Source of the DNA: Methanolobus chelungpuianus
GTDB lineage: Archaea; Halobacteriota; Methanosarcinia; Methanosarcinales; Methanosarcinaceae
Direction: 5' to 3'
Assembly: GCF_024500045.1 (NCBI RefSeq)
Contig: NZ_JTEO01000002.1
Span: 1-64,000, forward strand
DNA: 64,000 nucleotides
Under the pieces are notes generated by a model, which did not search any database, was not told where the DNA came from, and saw nothing but the letters and a program-made list of their open reading frames with translations. Positions 62,551-64,000 of this stretch are shown piece after piece. The first letter of the stretch is position 1, and every line of letters begins with the position of its first letter. The position numbers and the translations under genes are program-made.

Positions 62551-63693
62551 TTATTTCTCGATGATCGTTTCCTCTATCTTCATTCCGAAGTGGCGCCCGA
62601 TATCCTCGGAGTGTACCAGTATCTCGTCACCGACCTTCAGGTCCGTCACAGCTACTGGTTTCTTGTCTTTTGTCACAAGCTTGATGGTCTCGGCGTTCTG
62701 CAGTATGTTCTTGACGATCTTGCCGCCGATATCCGCTTCCACGAGTACCAGGGGTCGTCTCTCGATCTTTACCCTGCCGACGACTCCTGCCCTCTGCCTG
62801 CCCTCTGCATCCACGATGGTTATCTCGTCACCTGCCTTCAGTTCGGAAAGGTAGCGGGTCTTCTCGCCAACCTTTACATAGGCATGCACTGCGCCTGCAT
62901 TCACCCTGAAAGGACGGGATGCCACATAGGGGCTCTCCTCCGATTCCGAATGTACAAGGAACATACCGTTGGCCTGTGAGCCCACAAGCATGCCCTCTCC
63001 CCTTACCATCAGGTTACATGTGTCCACGCAGACCCTGTCTCCCATGCCGATCGGCTCGACCCTTGTAACAACAGCTGCTTTGAGCTCCAGCTCCTTCACT
63101 CCTGCGCTTTCCACAAGGGCCGCAGTCTTCTTGATCTGGTTCAGGTCCCTCGTATCCAGAAGCACTCCGTCTGTACCATGCTCCATGGTCTCGAAGGCAA
63201 GCTTTGCCTGCTCGGAGCTTTTCACACCGGATATCAGCTTCACGTTCTTTTTCTGTAGTCCTGCTATGAGGTTCTCCAGGGGAATGACCTGCCAGTCGGT
63301 TCCAATGGTGATCAGGTAATCGCATACGCTGCCAAGTTCCGCGGCGAAGTTCTCATAATCCTTATTGCGGATAATTACATACCCGGCAACCTTTACGCCC
63401 TTTTCCTTAAGCCGGATGGCTGATGTGACGTCAAGGGAGCCGCCATAGTCCGGGGGAAGCGGCTTGCTCCCGTCTCCCTCTCCTCCCTTTCCCACTACAA
63501 CGATATCAGCGCCGGATTTATTGTCGTAGGCAAAGGCCGCAACCCTTACGCTCCCGAGCTCCTTTACCCTGCTGACATCCGCTCCGTTGACAAGAATGAA
63601 ATCGACACCAGACTCAATTCCTGTTGTGATCACTGTTTTCCTGTCATCCCAGTTCCCTTCATCGGCCTTTATCCAAATCGTCTTATCCTTCAT
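62551..63693 (-). CDS. 3-Dehydroquinate synthase II (archaeal)
   Basis: This NAD-dependent enzyme deaminates and cyclises ADTH to 3-dehydroquinate, replacing bacterial AroB. The 380 residues contain IWIKADEGNWDDRKTVITTG (6-25), VDFILVNGADV, DYLITIGTDWQVIPLENLIA, and a C-terminal half with VEPIGMGDRVCVDTCNLMV and GMLVGSQANGMFLVHSE that carries two Cys. The archaeal operon order ADTH synthase-DHQ synthase II-aroD-aroE-tyrA is kept. Gene symbol usage (aroB') varies so I leave it blank. Confidence 0.94.
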   Translation of the reverse strand: MKDKTIWIKADEGNWDDRKTVITTGIESGVDFILVNGADVSRVKELGSVRVAAFAYDNKSGADIVVVGKGGEGDGSKPLPPDYGGSLDVTSAIRLKEKGVKVAGYVIIRNKDYENFAAELGSVCDYLITIGTDWQVIPLENLIAGLQKKNVKLISGVKSSEQAKLAFETMEHGTDGVLLDTRDLNQIKKTAALVESAGVKELELKAAVVTRVEPIGMGDRVCVDTCNLMVRGEGMLVGSQANGMFLVHSESEESPYVASRPFRVNAGAVHAYVKVGEKTRYLSELKAGDEITIVDAEGRQRAGVVGRVKIERRPLVLVEADIGGKIVKNILQNAETIKLVTKDKKPVAVTDLKVGDEILVHSEDIGRHFGMKIEETIIEK

Positions 63694-63727
63694 ATGAGCA
63701 CTTCCGGCTATACTGGCTCTATCCCAA

Positions 63728-64000
63728 TCACTTGAGCATTTCCAGTGCCTCTTCTACTGACCTGTTGAAGTGCACTATCTCTGTTATAGCTTTTGTAATT
63801 TTTGTGGGGTTCTCGTGCTGGAACACATTCCTCCCGATCGCAACACCCCGTGCCCCTCCGTCCATTGCACCCCTGATCATCTCCAGGAATTCCTGGTCGG
63901 TGTTGGTCTTCGGTCCTCCAGCTATCACTACCGGGACGGGGCATCCCCTTACGACATCCCTGAAGGTGTCGGGGTTTCCCGTGTAAAGGGTCTTGACAAC
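63728..64000 (-). CDS. ADTH synthase, partial (C-terminal 90 residues)
   Basis: The gene runs off the right edge; only its last 90 codons are here. The visible part starts at the Schiff-base lysine ([17 protein letters not shown]), then [11 protein letters not shown] and [19 protein letters not shown], and ends VEEALEMLK. It belongs to the same aldolase family as 23922-24713 ([22 protein letters not shown]). Lying at the head of the aro operon, this copy is probably the 2-amino-3,7-dideoxyheptulosonate synthase (aroA'). The stop is 34 bp before the dehydroquinate synthase start. Confidence 0.9.
   Translation of the reverse strand, partial: VVKTLYTGNPDTFRDVVRGCPVPVVIAGGPKTNTDQEFLEMIRGAMDGGARGVAIGRNVFQHENPTKITKAITEIVHFNRSVEEALEMLK

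Overview
The window is chromosomal DNA of a methanogenic archaeon of the Methanosarcinaceae type. The support comes from F420-dependent methylene-tetrahydromethanopterin dehydrogenase (mtd), a fused fae-hps gene, O-phosphoseryl-tRNA synthetase (SepRS), archaeosine transglycosylase, Hef, archaeal triosephosphate isomerase, the archaeal ADTH/dehydroquinate-synthase-II route to shikimate, GGTGAT-type ribosome binding sites often paired with TTG starts, and TATA boxes about 27 nt before leaderless starts. I cannot name a species. I see no CRISPR array, intact insertion sequence or rRNA; there is one tRNA (Val, CAC).

Layout. (1) 0.1-3 kb: a DUF21 membrane protein and tgtA. (2) 3.1-6.9 kb: a four-gene operon with a triple-rhodanese protein, a histidine N-alpha-methyltransferase, a SufS-type cysteine desulfurase and SufE. 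It reads as an anaerobic ergothioneine pathway (EanB/EanA type) with its own persulfide supply, and is the most striking system here. (3) 7-10.4 kb: a UbiA prenyltransferase, a geranylgeranyl-reductase-like flavoprotein and a radical SAM enzyme, a plausible pathway for a prenylated lipid or redox carrier. (4) 10.5-25.3 kb: housekeeping genes (coiled-coil protein, serB, mtd, PAC2, DUF473, endonuclease V, SepRS, translin-like, UPF0147, zinc ribbon, Hef, GlyRS, a DhnA-class aldolase, a dUTPase/dCTP deaminase homologue). (5) 25.5-28.8 kb: a small ORF, a FAD oxidoreductase fused to a Rieske domain, a cupin and a second UbiA enzyme.

(6) 28.8-46.4 kb: a cell-surface glycan locus with a nucleotide-sugar epimerase, five soluble or membrane-anchored glycosyltransferases, a flippase, an alpha/alpha-barrel protein, two polytopic GT39/GT-C-like proteins, and two secreted surface proteins (one with a LamG domain, one with a Gly-Tyr repeat). 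The first GT2 protein carries a decayed tandem copy of its own N-terminal 58 residues. (7) 46.5-49.5 kb: a 2-hydroxyacyl-CoA-dehydratase-like iron-sulfur protein with its ATPase activator, a free-standing ThrRS editing domain, and a CGGC protein. (8) 49.9-56.4 kb: a 45-residue peptide plus GntP-family permease, tRNA-Val, small membrane proteins, a REC-PAS-histidine kinase and a secreted DUF4139 protein. (9) 56.6-64 kb: nth, fae-hps, tpiA and a minus-strand aromatic amino-acid operon (aroA'-dehydroquinate synthase II-aroD-aroE-tyrA) that runs off the right edge.

Functional assignments rest on recognising motifs by eye. No database search was run, so family names are recall-based and specific substrates are inferences.
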